NCBI RefSeq assembly: GCF_004343075.1
Contig: NZ_SLXP01000015.1
Location: 18,857-82,856, forward strand
Length of the DNA: 64,000 nucleotides
DNA from: Rhodovulum marinum
Lineage (GTDB): Bacteria; Pseudomonadota; Alphaproteobacteria; Rhodobacterales; Rhodobacteraceae
Direction of reading: 5' to 3'
Position 1 is the stretch's first letter, and each line of letters starts with the position of its first letter. Shown piece after piece: positions 48,826 to 56,827 of the stretch. The notes under the pieces are model-generated. The model was not told the DNA's origin, did not search any database, and saw only the letters and a program-made list of their open reading frames with translations. The translations under genes and the position numbers were made by a program.

Positions 48826-50653
48826 CCGACGCCCGGGCCGCGGCCGCCCACGCCACCTTGTGTCGATCTACACCCCCTGGATGCGGCTTCGCTATGGGCT
48901 GTCGGTGCTGATCTGGGCCGCGGCGGCGCTGTGGTTCTGGGCCTGGTGGTTCCAGCCCGAACATAATATCGGCACGCTGCGCTACCTGGTCATCACGCTG
49001 GCGGTGGCCTGGATCATGTTCCTGCAGGTCTATTTCCTGAACGTGATGCTGCGCGCGGTGCGTCCCTCGGGCGATCTGGCCGCGCTGAAGGGCGCGCGCG
49101 TGGCGATGGTGGTGACGAAAAGCCCGTCGGAACCCTTCGAGGTGGTGCGCCGCACGCTGGAGGGGATGCTGGCGCAGGACTGGCCGCACGACACTTGGCT
49201 GGCCGACGAGGACCCGTCGCCCGAAACGCGGGTCTGGTGCGCGGTGCACGGCGTGAAGATCTCGACCCGCAAGGACCGGCCCGACTATCACCGCAAGGAG
49301 TGGCCGCGCCGGACCCGCTGCAAGGAAGGCAACCTGGCGTTCTTCTACGACCAGTACGGCTATGAGGCGTATGATTTCGTCTCGCAGCTGGATGCCGATC
49401 ACGTGCCCCAGCCCGGTTACCTGCGCGAGGTGCTGCGCGCCTTTGTCGATCCCGAGGTGGGCTATGTCAGCGCGCCCTCGATCTGTGCCCGGAACGAGAA
49501 CGAAAGCTGGGCCGCGCGGATGCGCCTGCATCACGAGGGGATGTTCCACGGCATCCTGCAGGCGGGCTATTCGAACGGCTGGGCGCCGATGTGCATCGGG
49601 TCGCATTACGCGGTGCGCACCGCCGCGCTGAAGGAAATCGGCGGGCTGGGGCCGGAACTGGCCGAGGATCATTCCACCTCGATGATGATGAACGCCCATG
49701 GCTGGCGCGGCGTGCATGCCTTCGACGCGATCGCGGTGGGCGACGGGCCGGTGACCTTCGCCGACATGCTGACCCAGGAATTCCAGTGGTCGCGCAGCCT
49801 GGTCACGCTGTTCCTGCGCTATACGCGCGACTATTTCGCGGGGCTGCGCCCGGTGCTGAAGTTCCAGTTCCTGTTCTCGCAGCTGTGGTACCCGACCTTC
49901 GCGATCTTCATGCTGATGACGATGCTGGTGCCGGTGACGGCGATCACCTTCGACATGCGCTTTGCCGACGTGACCTATCCCGCCTTCGTCGCGCACAGCG
50001 TGCCGGTGGTCGCGGCCTTCGTGCTGATCGCCTATCAGCTCAAGGCGGACGGGTTGTTCCGGCCGACCGATGCCAAGGTCATCAGCTGGGAAAAGGCGCT
50101 GTTCCAGTGCGCGCAATGGCCCTGGGTGCTGTGGGGCTGCGTGATGGCGGTGCGCGACAGCGTGACGGGCCGGTTCGTCGATTTCCGCATCACCCCCAAG
50201 GGCGCCTCGGCCGAGGCCAGGCTGCCGCTGCGGGTGCTGATGCCCTATGTGGTGATCGCGCTGCTGTCGATCCTGCCGGTGATCCTGGTCGAGGATGCGG
50301 GCGACGCGGCGGGCTTCTACCTGCTGTGTCTTTTCAACGCAGGGCTGTATCTGGCCGTTCTCGGCGTGGCGATCACGCACCATATGCGACAAAGTGGTCT
50401 TGACTGGATGGCCCGCCTGCGCCGCGATGCGCCGCAGCTTGCGGTCACGCTGGGGCTGGCGGGGATGCTGGTGTTTTCGGGATGGCTCAGGGGCATGCAA
50501 AGCCTGCATTATCTATCCACCGGACTGGGGCCCTACCAGTTCACCAAGATCGAATTCCTGGTCTCCGGGGCCGGGCAGGGGGGAGGAAAGAGCATGCACT
50601 ACTCGTTCGAACGCCCCGTTGCCCTGTCGGACCGGTGGCCGACCACCGAGTGA
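48803..50653 (+). CDS. Cellulose-synthase-like family 2 glycosyltransferase
   Basis: 616 residues, inner membrane. Two N-terminal helices (about 29-50 and 58-82), a cytoplasmic GT2 domain (about 95-345), and several C-terminal helices. Catalytic landmarks: ADED at 134-137, the UDP-metal motif DAD 197-199, catalytic AED 287-289, and QEFQW at 325-329 in place of the classical QxxRW. No PilZ domain is recognised. It probably polymerises a nucleotide sugar and extrudes the chain; product unknown. It sits between galE and a GH26-like glycosidase gene. Confidence 0.88.
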   Translation: MVMTARPDRRPGRGRPRHLVSIYTPWMRLRYGLSVLIWAAAALWFWAWWFQPEHNIGTLRYLVITLAVAWIMFLQVYFLNVMLRAVRPSGDLAALKGARVAMVVTKSPSEPFEVVRRTLEGMLAQDWPHDTWLADEDPSPETRVWCAVHGVKISTRKDRPDYHRKEWPRRTRCKEGNLAFFYDQYGYEAYDFVSQLDADHVPQPGYLREVLRAFVDPEVGYVSAPSICARNENESWAARMRLHHEGMFHGILQAGYSNGWAPMCIGSHYAVRTAALKEIGGLGPELAEDHSTSMMMNAHGWRGVHAFDAIAVGDGPVTFADMLTQEFQWSRSLVTLFLRYTRDYFAGLRPVLKFQFLFSQLWYPTFAIFMLMTMLVPVTAITFDMRFADVTYPAFVAHSVPVVAAFVLIAYQLKADGLFRPTDAKVISWEKALFQCAQWPWVLWGCVMAVRDSVTGRFVDFRITPKGASAEARLPLRVLMPYVVIALLSILPVILVEDAGDAAGFYLLCLFNAGLYLAVLGVAITHHMRQSGLDWMARLRRDAPQLAVTLGLAGMLVFSGWLRGMQSLHYLSTGLGPYQFTKIEFLVSGAGQGGGKSMHYSFERPVALSDRWPTTE

Positions 50654-50663
50654 GGAACGCACC

Positions 50664-51557
50664 ATGGCCTACGCTCTGAAATCCGTACTTGCCGGTCTGG
50701 CGGCGTCGCTGTGCCTGACGACGGCCGCGCATGCCGAATCCGCGCCTCCGGGCGAGATGCCGTTCGGCGTCTACGATCCCGACGGGGTGTTCGCCGACGA
50801 TCCCGAGGTGACGATCGAGCACCTGTTCCTGCCCTGGGAGGACGTGTTCCTGCCCAGCCTGATCGAGGCCGACAGCTATGCGCTGGAACGCGGCCGGTCG
50901 ATCCTGGCCACGATCGAGCCCTGGACCTGGAACCGGTCCGAGCGCAACACCCCCGAGATCCTGCAACAGGGCATCGCCTCGGGCGAGTACGACCGCTACA
51001 TGGCCTCGATCTGCGCGGTGCTGAACCTGTTCGAAAGCCCCGTCACCGTGCGCTGGGCGCAAGAGATGGAAGACGCCAGCGGCCAGTTCATCTGGGCCGA
51101 CTGGGAGCCCGAGACCTGGATCGCGGCCTACCGGCGCATGGTCGATGTCTGCCGCGCGCAGGCGCCCGAGGTGAACTACATGTGGTCGCCGCTGGGATAC
51201 GAGGAACTGGCCGATTATTACCCCGGCGACGATTACGTCGATATCGTCGGTCTGTCGGTTTTCGGCCTGCAACCCTGGGAGCGCGAGATCCTGGGCGAGG
51301 AGCAGACCTTCGAATCGATCCTCGCGCCGCGCTATGCCCGGGCCGAGGTGTTCGGCAAGCCGGTGGTGGTGGCCGAACTGGGCTATTCCGGCAGCCAGGA
51401 TTACGTCGACAAGTGGAACGGCGAGGTACGCCAGATTTATCCGCAATTCCCCAACCTGGTCGCCGTGGTCTATTTCAACCAGGTCGAGGTCTATCCCTGG
51501 CCCGATGGCTATGGTCTGCCGAACTGGAAGTTCGAAGGCCGGGTGATCGGCGAATAG
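50664..51557 (+). CDS. GH26-like glycoside hydrolase, exported
   Basis: 297 residues with signal peptide (LKSVLAGLAASLCLTTAAHA). The (beta/alpha)8 clan GH-A pattern is visible: general acid/base Glu134 in VRWAQEMED and nucleophile Glu238 in VVVAELGYSG, with MWSPLGYEELADYYPGDDYV and DIVGLSVFG between, as in GH26 beta-mannanases and related enzymes. It lies 10 bp after the synthase, so it is likely a periplasmic hydrolase that trims or releases the polymer made upstream, analogous to BcsZ in cellulose operons. True specificity is unknown. Confidence 0.8.
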   Translation: MAYALKSVLAGLAASLCLTTAAHAESAPPGEMPFGVYDPDGVFADDPEVTIEHLFLPWEDVFLPSLIEADSYALERGRSILATIEPWTWNRSERNTPEILQQGIASGEYDRYMASICAVLNLFESPVTVRWAQEMEDASGQFIWADWEPETWIAAYRRMVDVCRAQAPEVNYMWSPLGYEELADYYPGDDYVDIVGLSVFGLQPWEREILGEEQTFESILAPRYARAEVFGKPVVVAELGYSGSQDYVDKWNGEVRQIYPQFPNLVAVVYFNQVEVYPWPDGYGLPNWKFEGRVIGE

Positions 51558-51589
51558 CCGCCGAAACTGCCATCTGATCGCGCATCCCG

Positions 51590-51624
51590 GCCGAGGGCCG
51601 CCCACCCGCTGGGCGGCCCTCGGC
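51590..51624 (+). terminator. Strong hairpin closing the polysaccharide operon
   Basis: Perfect 15-bp arms GCCGAGGGCCGCCCA/TGGGCGGCCCTCGGC with a CCCGC loop, 32 bp after the GH26-like stop. The T tract is weak (AATTGT). Confidence 0.65.
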
Positions 51625-51743
51625 AATTGTCCGCCCATATCGGGCGGCGGCGAGGTGCTGCCTCGCCTTCGCCATGGCGCTGCCACAGAAAAGCTTAACC
51701 ACTCGACGATACTCACCATACCTGGGGGGCTTGTGATCCGACT

Positions 51744-51765
51744 CGACGACCCATAGGGGTCGTCG
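51744..51765 (+). promoter_or_regulatory. Leader hairpin before the small secreted protein gene
   Basis: CGACGACCC-ATAG-GGGTCGTCG, a perfect 9-bp stem about 55 bp before the ATG at 51821. It could be a 5' UTR stem-loop or an operator. The rest of this 263-bp gap shows no gene. Confidence 0.35.
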
Positions 51766-51820
51766 CCGGCACGGCCCTGTGCGGGGCGACAGAGAACAGG
51801 CAGCGTAGGGACCACTCGCC

Positions 51821-52117
51821 ATGCGTATTCTGCAACGACCAACCCGGGCGTTGGCCCCGGTTCTGGCGGCCGCGGCGACCGCCGGTGTGATGGCCACGGC
51901 CGTTCCCGCGGCGGCGGGGGACGGCAAGCTTGTCCAGCGGCCGGCGATCGTCGGGGCCTCTGTCATGCGCTGGCTGAACCCTGCGCCCAAGGCCGCCGCC
52001 CTGTCCAAGCGCGAGCGCAAGGTGATGGCGGGCCGGCTGGACAGCCGCCATGGCCGTGGCACCTACATCTGCACCGCCTCGGGCTTCGGCAAGCGGCCGA
52101 GCTGTTTCACGCGCTAG
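51821..52117 (+). CDS. Small secreted protein with a Cys-containing C-terminus
   Basis: 98 residues: signal peptide (VLAAAATAGVMATAVPAAAG), a basic middle part, and an ending GTYICTASGFGKRPSCFTR with two Cys that could form a disulfide. The C-terminal pattern looks conserved in my memory of Rhodobacteraceae hypothetical proteins, but no function is known. It has its own leader region, separate from the polysaccharide operon. Confidence 0.65.
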   Translation: MRILQRPTRALAPVLAAAATAGVMATAVPAAAGDGKLVQRPAIVGASVMRWLNPAPKAAALSKRERKVMAGRLDSRHGRGTYICTASGFGKRPSCFTR

Positions 52118-52199
52118 GGCGCGGCCGCCCGGCCTCTTTGCGGCCGGGGGCGCGATGGGCTATGCCCTGACCGGCGGCCGCAGCCGCAGGGACAGAGGC

Positions 52200-53387
52200 A
52201 TGGGATCAGAACAGCGTTCTTCCGGGTCCGGCCGCGGCGGCCCGCACGGTGCCCAGACGATCGTCTGGCTGGCCGGCTGGACGCGCCGCAAGGACGCGAT
52301 ATTCGCCGCCATCGCGCAGGGCGCGGGGAGGGGCGTGCGGCTGCCGCTGATCGGGCTGTCCTTCCGCGGCTTTCCCGAAACCCGTGACCGCGCCGCCGCC
52401 GCGCTGGCCGTGGCGAAACGCCAGCCCCGGGGGCGGGTCGGCCGCGCGTTGAAACGCGCGCTGATCGCCGCGCAATACAACTGGTCGCGCCGTTATTTCA
52501 CCCGCCACCCCGGCCGCATCGCGGTCTGCTGGAACGGGCTGACCGGGTCGCGCTGCGCCTTCATGGAGGGAGCGCGGGACGCTGGCGCCGGGCGGCTTTA
52601 CGTGGAACTGGCCCCGTTTCCCGGGCGCATCACGCTGGACCCGGTGGGTGTGAACGCGCTGAACGGTCTGCCGCGCGAGCCGGGGTTCTACCTCGATTGG
52701 GCCGGAACAGAGACGATTCCGCCCGGCGAGAGCTGGCGAGCACTCGGGGCGAACCTCACGGCGCGCGCCTCGCGCCGGGCCGATGTGGGGCAGGCGGGCG
52801 CCGAGGCGCTGGCCGATGCGGGGGATTTCCTGTTCGTGCCGTTGCAGGTGCCCAACGACAGCCAGATCACGCTGTTCTCGGGCTGGGTCGGCAGCGTCGA
52901 GGGGATGATCGCCGCGCTCGCCCGCGGCGCGCGGCACCTGCCCGAGGGCTGGCATATCCGGGTGAAGGAACACCCCTCGGCGCGGACCTCGCTGGCCGGG
53001 CCGCTGGCCCGCGCCGTGGCCGACAGCGGCGGGCGGCTGGTGATCGACAACGCCACCGACAGTTTCGCCCAGCTGGCCGCGTCGCGCGGTGTGATCACCG
53101 TGAATTCGTCCATGGGCCTGCAGGCGTTTTTCCACGACAAGCCGGTGATCGTGCTGGGACAGGCGTTCTTTGCGATGCCCGGCCTTGTCACCTGCGCCCC
53201 GTCCGAACCGGACCTGGCCGAGGCGCTGGCCCGGCCCGAGGCGCTGTCCTTCGACCCGGCGCTGCGGGGGGCGTTCATGTCCTATCTCGACCGGGTCTAT
53301 TACCCCCGGATCGAGGACCACCCCGATGGCCGCGTCACCATCGACCCCGCGGCGCTGGCGCGCAAACTGGCCGCCGCGCGGCCCTGA
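52200..53387 (+). CDS. Capsular polysaccharide biosynthesis protein, KpsS-like
   Basis: 395 residues. Resembles the Capsule_synth family (KpsS/KpsC-type Kdo transferases): FVPLQVPNDSQITLFSGWVG, the HIRVKEHPSA motif and VNSSMGLQAFFHDKPVIVLG are characteristic. In group 2 capsules such enzymes add a Kdo linker to a lipid acceptor for export. AGGGACAGAGG precedes the ATG at 52200; 52155 is a possible earlier start. It is solitary here, without kpsC/M/T neighbours, but lies 2.5 kb from a polysaccharide synthase. Confidence 0.82.
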   Translation: MGSEQRSSGSGRGGPHGAQTIVWLAGWTRRKDAIFAAIAQGAGRGVRLPLIGLSFRGFPETRDRAAAALAVAKRQPRGRVGRALKRALIAAQYNWSRRYFTRHPGRIAVCWNGLTGSRCAFMEGARDAGAGRLYVELAPFPGRITLDPVGVNALNGLPREPGFYLDWAGTETIPPGESWRALGANLTARASRRADVGQAGAEALADAGDFLFVPLQVPNDSQITLFSGWVGSVEGMIAALARGARHLPEGWHIRVKEHPSARTSLAGPLARAVADSGGRLVIDNATDSFAQLAASRGVITVNSSMGLQAFFHDKPVIVLGQAFFAMPGLVTCAPSEPDLAEALARPEALSFDPALRGAFMSYLDRVYYPRIEDHPDGRVTIDPAALARKLAAARP

Positions 53388-53462
53388 CCACCCTTTCACC
53401 CCGCGGGCCTTTGCTGTAAGGGTCGCGCCCGGGAATTCACCCGAGACAAACAGGAGCCACCG

Positions 53463-54485
53463 ATGGGCTACAAGGTCGCCGTCGTCGGCGCCACGGGCAA
53501 CGTGGGCCGCGAAATGCTGAACATCCTGGCGGAACGCCAGTTCCCGGTCGACGAGATCGCCGCGCTTGCCTCGCGCCGCTCTCTCGGCACCGAATGCAGC
53601 TTTGGCGACAAGACCCTCAAGACGCTGGACCTGGACACGTTCGATTTCACCGGCTGGGATATCGCGCTGTTCGCCATCGGGTCGGACGCGACCAAGCAAT
53701 ACGCGCCCAAGGCGGCCAAGGCCGGCTGCGTGGTGATCGACAACTCGTCGCTCTACCGCTACGACCCCGACGTGCCGCTGATCGTGCCCGAGGTGAACGC
53801 CGACGCGATCACGGGCTATTCGAAAAAGAACATCATCGCGAACCCGAACTGTTCCACCGCGCAGATGGTGGTGGCGCTGAAGCCCCTGCACGACCGGGCG
53901 AAGATCAAGCGCGTGGTGGTGTCGACCTACCAGTCGGTTTCCGGTTCGGGCAAGGACGCGATGGACGAATTGTGGAACCAGACCAAGGGGATGTATGTCC
54001 CCGGGCAAGAGGTGGAACCGTCCGTCTACCCCAAGCAGATCGCCTTCAACGTGATCCCGCATATCGACGTCTTCCTGGACGATGGCTCGACCAAGGAAGA
54101 ATGGAAGATGGTCGCCGAGACCAAGAAGATCGTGGACCCCAAGATCAAGGTCACCGCGACCTGCGTTCGGGTGCCGGTCTTCGTCGGCCATTCCGAGGCG
54201 ATCAATATCGAGTTCGAGGAGTTCCTCGACGAGGACGAGGCGCGCGACATCCTGCGGGAAGCCCCGGGCATCATGGTGGTCGATAAGCGCGAGAATGGCG
54301 GTTACGTCACGCCGGTGGAATGCGTCGGCGATTTCGCCACCTTCGTCAGCCGCATCCGGCAGGATTCCACCATCGAGAACGGCCTGAACATCTGGGTGGT
54401 GTCCGACAACCTGCGCAAGGGCGCGGCGCTGAATGCGGTGCAGATCGCCGAGGTTCTGGGCCAACGGGTGCTGAAGAAGGGGTGA
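53463..54485 (+). CDS. asd: Aspartate-semialdehyde dehydrogenase
   Basis: 340 residues. Reduces aspartyl phosphate to the semialdehyde, entering lysine/DAP, threonine and methionine synthesis. NADP-binding VVGATGNVGREML at 7-19, catalytic Cys in ANPNCSTAQMVVAL, and a C-terminal KENGGYVTPVE-like region (RENGGYVTPVE) support the call. The AGGAGCCACCG site directly precedes the ATG. A perfect palindrome lies shortly after the stop. Confidence 0.95.
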   Translation: MGYKVAVVGATGNVGREMLNILAERQFPVDEIAALASRRSLGTECSFGDKTLKTLDLDTFDFTGWDIALFAIGSDATKQYAPKAAKAGCVVIDNSSLYRYDPDVPLIVPEVNADAITGYSKKNIIANPNCSTAQMVVALKPLHDRAKIKRVVVSTYQSVSGSGKDAMDELWNQTKGMYVPGQEVEPSVYPKQIAFNVIPHIDVFLDDGSTKEEWKMVAETKKIVDPKIKVTATCVRVPVFVGHSEAINIEFEEFLDEDEARDILREAPGIMVVDKRENGGYVTPVECVGDFATFVSRIRQDSTIENGLNIWVVSDNLRKGAALNAVQIAEVLGQRVLKKG

Positions 54486-54511
54486 GAGGCGGTCCGGGCC
54501 GGAAGGCCCGG

Positions 54512-54534
54512 CAAACTCTCCAGTGGAGAGTTTG
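54512..54534. repeat. 23-bp palindrome after asd
   Basis: CAAACTCTCCA-G-TGGAGAGTTTG: perfect 11-bp arms around one base, 27 bp after the asd stop. It is preceded by a GGGCC-GGAA-GGCCC hairpin. It could be a terminator stem, a protein site or a dispersed palindromic repeat. Confidence 0.6.
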
Positions 54535-54677
54535 AGCCTCGAACGGGCGGAGCCCCGATGGGTAGGCGGTCCGGCGGCGGGGCGTTCGCGCCCCGGCGGC
54601 ATCGCAATCTTGGCCTTGCCATCGCGCGTCCGTCTGCCGCACCCTGCGGGACAGCGAGTCCCAACGGAGCGACCGAC

Positions 54678-56297
54678 ATGCGCGCCCTTGTCCTGTGCCT
54701 GGCCCTGGCCCCGTCAGCCCTTTGGGCCGATGACATTCCGCTGACCAGCGCGGTGGCCGCGGTGACCCTGTATCCCGACGGGGCCACGATCACCCGCCAG
54801 GTGCCGTTCGACATGCCCGCAGGGCGTCACCGGCTGATCCTGGCCGACCTGCCGCAGACCACGCCGCTGCAGGCGGTGCGGGTCGAGGTCGCGGGCGCCA
54901 CCCTGGGCAGTGTCACCGCGCGGTCGGATTTCGTGCCGCCACGCTCGCCCCTGAAAGACGCCGTTCTCGAGGCCGCCGAGGCGCGGGTCGAGGAGCTGGA
55001 AGAGCAACTGCGCAAGGGCGAGGCCGAGGTGCGGGCGATCCGGCTGGAGGTGACGGCGGCGCAGGCGCGGGCGGATTTCCTGGGCCGGATCGGGGCCGAG
55101 GGCGGGCCGGTGCCGGTGGACACGCAGGCGCTGCTGGACCTGTCGGCGATGATCAAGGGCACCACGCTCGCCGCCCTGCGCGAGGCGCACGAGGCCGAAG
55201 CGCGCGCCGCGGCCGCCGACCGCGCGCTGGATGACCTGCGCGACGACCTGAAGGATGCGCGCCAGACCCTGGCCGCGCTGGTCCCCGAGGCCGAGGCGCG
55301 GGCCTACCTGGCCGTCGCGGTGTCGTCCGAGGCGGCGGCCAGCGGCCAGGTGACGATCACCTATCCCATCGCCAACGCCGGCTGGACGCCGGTCTACGAC
55401 CTGCGGCTGGACCGGGCGGCGGGCGCGCTGACCATCGAACGTGGCGCCTTCGTCGCGCAGGAGACCGGCGAGAACTGGGACAACGTCGCGCTGACGCTGT
55501 CGACGGTGCGGCCCAGCGAACAGGTCGCGCCCAGCGTGGTCCGGCCCGATCTCCGGCGTATCGGCGACCCGGTCGAACCGTTCCCGCGCGCACGCATGGC
55601 GATCGCCGAGGACGCGCCCAACGTCGCGGTCGAGGCCGCCCCGGCGCCCGCCTTCGAGATGGCCAAGGCAGAAAGCGACGGTATTTCGGTGAGTTACACC
55701 TATCCCACCCCGGTCGACATCGCCTCGGGGGCGGACCGGGTGCGGCTGGCACTGGGCACGCTGTCGGCGCGCGCCGAAGTCGCCGCGCGCGCCGCGCCGC
55801 TATGGGATGCGACCGCCTTCGTCGTGGCCGAGTTCACCAACGACACGGGCGAGGTGATCCTGCCCACGGGCGAGGCGCTGTATTACCTCGACGGGCGTTA
55901 TGTCGGCCAGCAGGGCATCGCCGCGATCCCCGCGGGGGGCGAGGCGGAACTGGCCTTCGGGCCGGTGGACGGGCTGCGGCTGACGCGCACCGTTCTGGAC
56001 CGCAACGAGGGCGACCGGGGCGTGATCCGCAAGTCGAATGAACGGGTCGAAGAGGTGCGGATCGAGGTCGAGAACCTGACCGGCGAGACCTGGCCGATGC
56101 GGGTGGTCGACCGGGTGCCCTATTCCGAACAGGAAGACCTGGAGATCACCTGGCAGGCCGATCCGCAACCGGCCGAGACCGACCTGGACGGCCAGCGGGG
56201 GGTGCTGGAATGGCGATTCCTGCTGGGCGCGGGCGAAAGCCGGGACATCGCGCTGTCGCACCGGATGACCTGGCCCGAGGGCAAGGTGCTGCGCTGA
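54678..56297 (+). CDS. MuiA-like protein (DUF4140/DUF4139), exported
   Basis: 539 residues with a short signal peptide (LVLCLALAPSALWA). An N-terminal DUF4140 domain (about 20-115, VAAVTLYPDGATITRQVPF), a helical coiled coil (about 95-220, EAAEARVEELEEQLRKGEAE) and a C-terminal DUF4139 beta domain (about 220-535, ITYPIANAGWTPVYDLRLD; MRVVDRVPYSEQED) match the mucoidy-inhibitor MuiA family. The name comes from a plasmid factor that reduced mucoid growth; the molecular function is unknown. Confidence 0.85.
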   Translation: MRALVLCLALAPSALWADDIPLTSAVAAVTLYPDGATITRQVPFDMPAGRHRLILADLPQTTPLQAVRVEVAGATLGSVTARSDFVPPRSPLKDAVLEAAEARVEELEEQLRKGEAEVRAIRLEVTAAQARADFLGRIGAEGGPVPVDTQALLDLSAMIKGTTLAALREAHEAEARAAAADRALDDLRDDLKDARQTLAALVPEAEARAYLAVAVSSEAAASGQVTITYPIANAGWTPVYDLRLDRAAGALTIERGAFVAQETGENWDNVALTLSTVRPSEQVAPSVVRPDLRRIGDPVEPFPRARMAIAEDAPNVAVEAAPAPAFEMAKAESDGISVSYTYPTPVDIASGADRVRLALGTLSARAEVAARAAPLWDATAFVVAEFTNDTGEVILPTGEALYYLDGRYVGQQGIAAIPAGGEAELAFGPVDGLRLTRTVLDRNEGDRGVIRKSNERVEEVRIEVENLTGETWPMRVVDRVPYSEQEDLEITWQADPQPAETDLDGQRGVLEWRFLLGAGESRDIALSHRMTWPEGKVLR

Positions 56298-56313
56298 CGG
56301 GCCGGATTCCGCG

Positions 56314-56357
56314 ATATGAATTCCATATGAATCGCATATGAATCCCATATGAGTTTT
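56314..56357. repeat. 11-bp tandem array, copy 2 (ATATGAATNNC units)
   Basis: Units ATATGAATTCC, ATATGAATCGC, ATATGAATCCC and a degenerate ATATGAGTTTT, preceded by CCGGATTCCGCG. Same period, flank and downstream repeat as the array at 13529-13572. Confidence 0.9.
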
Positions 56358-56384
56358 TTCGGACTCGCGCCGCACCGCCCGCCC

Positions 56385-56505
56385 CCTTCTTCTTGGCGAA
56401 AATACCCCCGGGGGGTCGCCATCGGAGCGCCATTGGCCCGAGAGACAATGGCGACGGGGCAGAGCCCCGGCCCGGGTCGGCTTGCACCGCAAGCCGAAAC
56501 CCATC
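56385..56505 (+). repeat. Dispersed intergenic repeat, copy G (composite)
   Basis: Core TTCTTCTTGGCGAAAATACC then CCCGGGGGGTCG, GTCGCCAT/ATGGCGAC inverted repeat (56416-56456) spanning GGAGCGCCATTGG-like sequence shared with copy B, GGGGCAGAGCCCC, and hairpin TCGGCTTGC-ACC-GCAAGCCGA (56477-56497). Fills the convergent gap between the MuiA-like gene and sbtB. Confidence 0.8.
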
Positions 56506-56511
56506 CACCCG

Positions 56512-56823
56512 CTAGAACCGTTCGGCGCGCAGCACCTGGCAATCGGTGACGGACACCACGCCGATATGGCGCTCGACCACGGCAAAGGCCGCGTCCAGCA
56601 GCCCGTCCAGCCGCTCGGCGCGGATCAGGCAGACGACGGCCACCATGCCGCCCGCGCGGCCCACCTGGCCCTCGCGGCTCCAGGTGCCCGACCGGCCGGT
56701 GCCGCCCAGGACCGGCAGCACGGTATAGCCGGTGACGCCCGCCTTCTCCAGCGCGGCGGTCAGGCGGCGTTCCATCGGCGCCTCGATGATGATTTCCACC
56801 CGTTTCGCGGCATGGGTCTGCAT
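56512..56823 (-). CDS. sbtB: PII-like protein SbtB
   Basis: 103 residues with a PII-like ferredoxin fold: KRVEIIIEAPMERRLTAALE, then the loop GTGRSGTWSREGQVGRAGG and VSVTDCQVLRAERF at the end. In cyanobacteria SbtB binds adenyl nucleotides (AMP, cAMP) and gates the bicarbonate transporter SbtA. Here it starts 4 bp after the sbtA stop. The C-terminal Cys-GPxG-Cys redox loop of cyanobacterial SbtB is absent. A generic PII/DUF190-like role is the alternative. Confidence 0.8.
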   Translation of the reverse strand: MQTHAAKRVEIIIEAPMERRLTAALEKAGVTGYTVLPVLGGTGRSGTWSREGQVGRAGGMVAVVCLIRAERLDGLLDAAFAVVERHIGVVSVTDCQVLRAERF

Positions 56824-56827
56824 GGGC

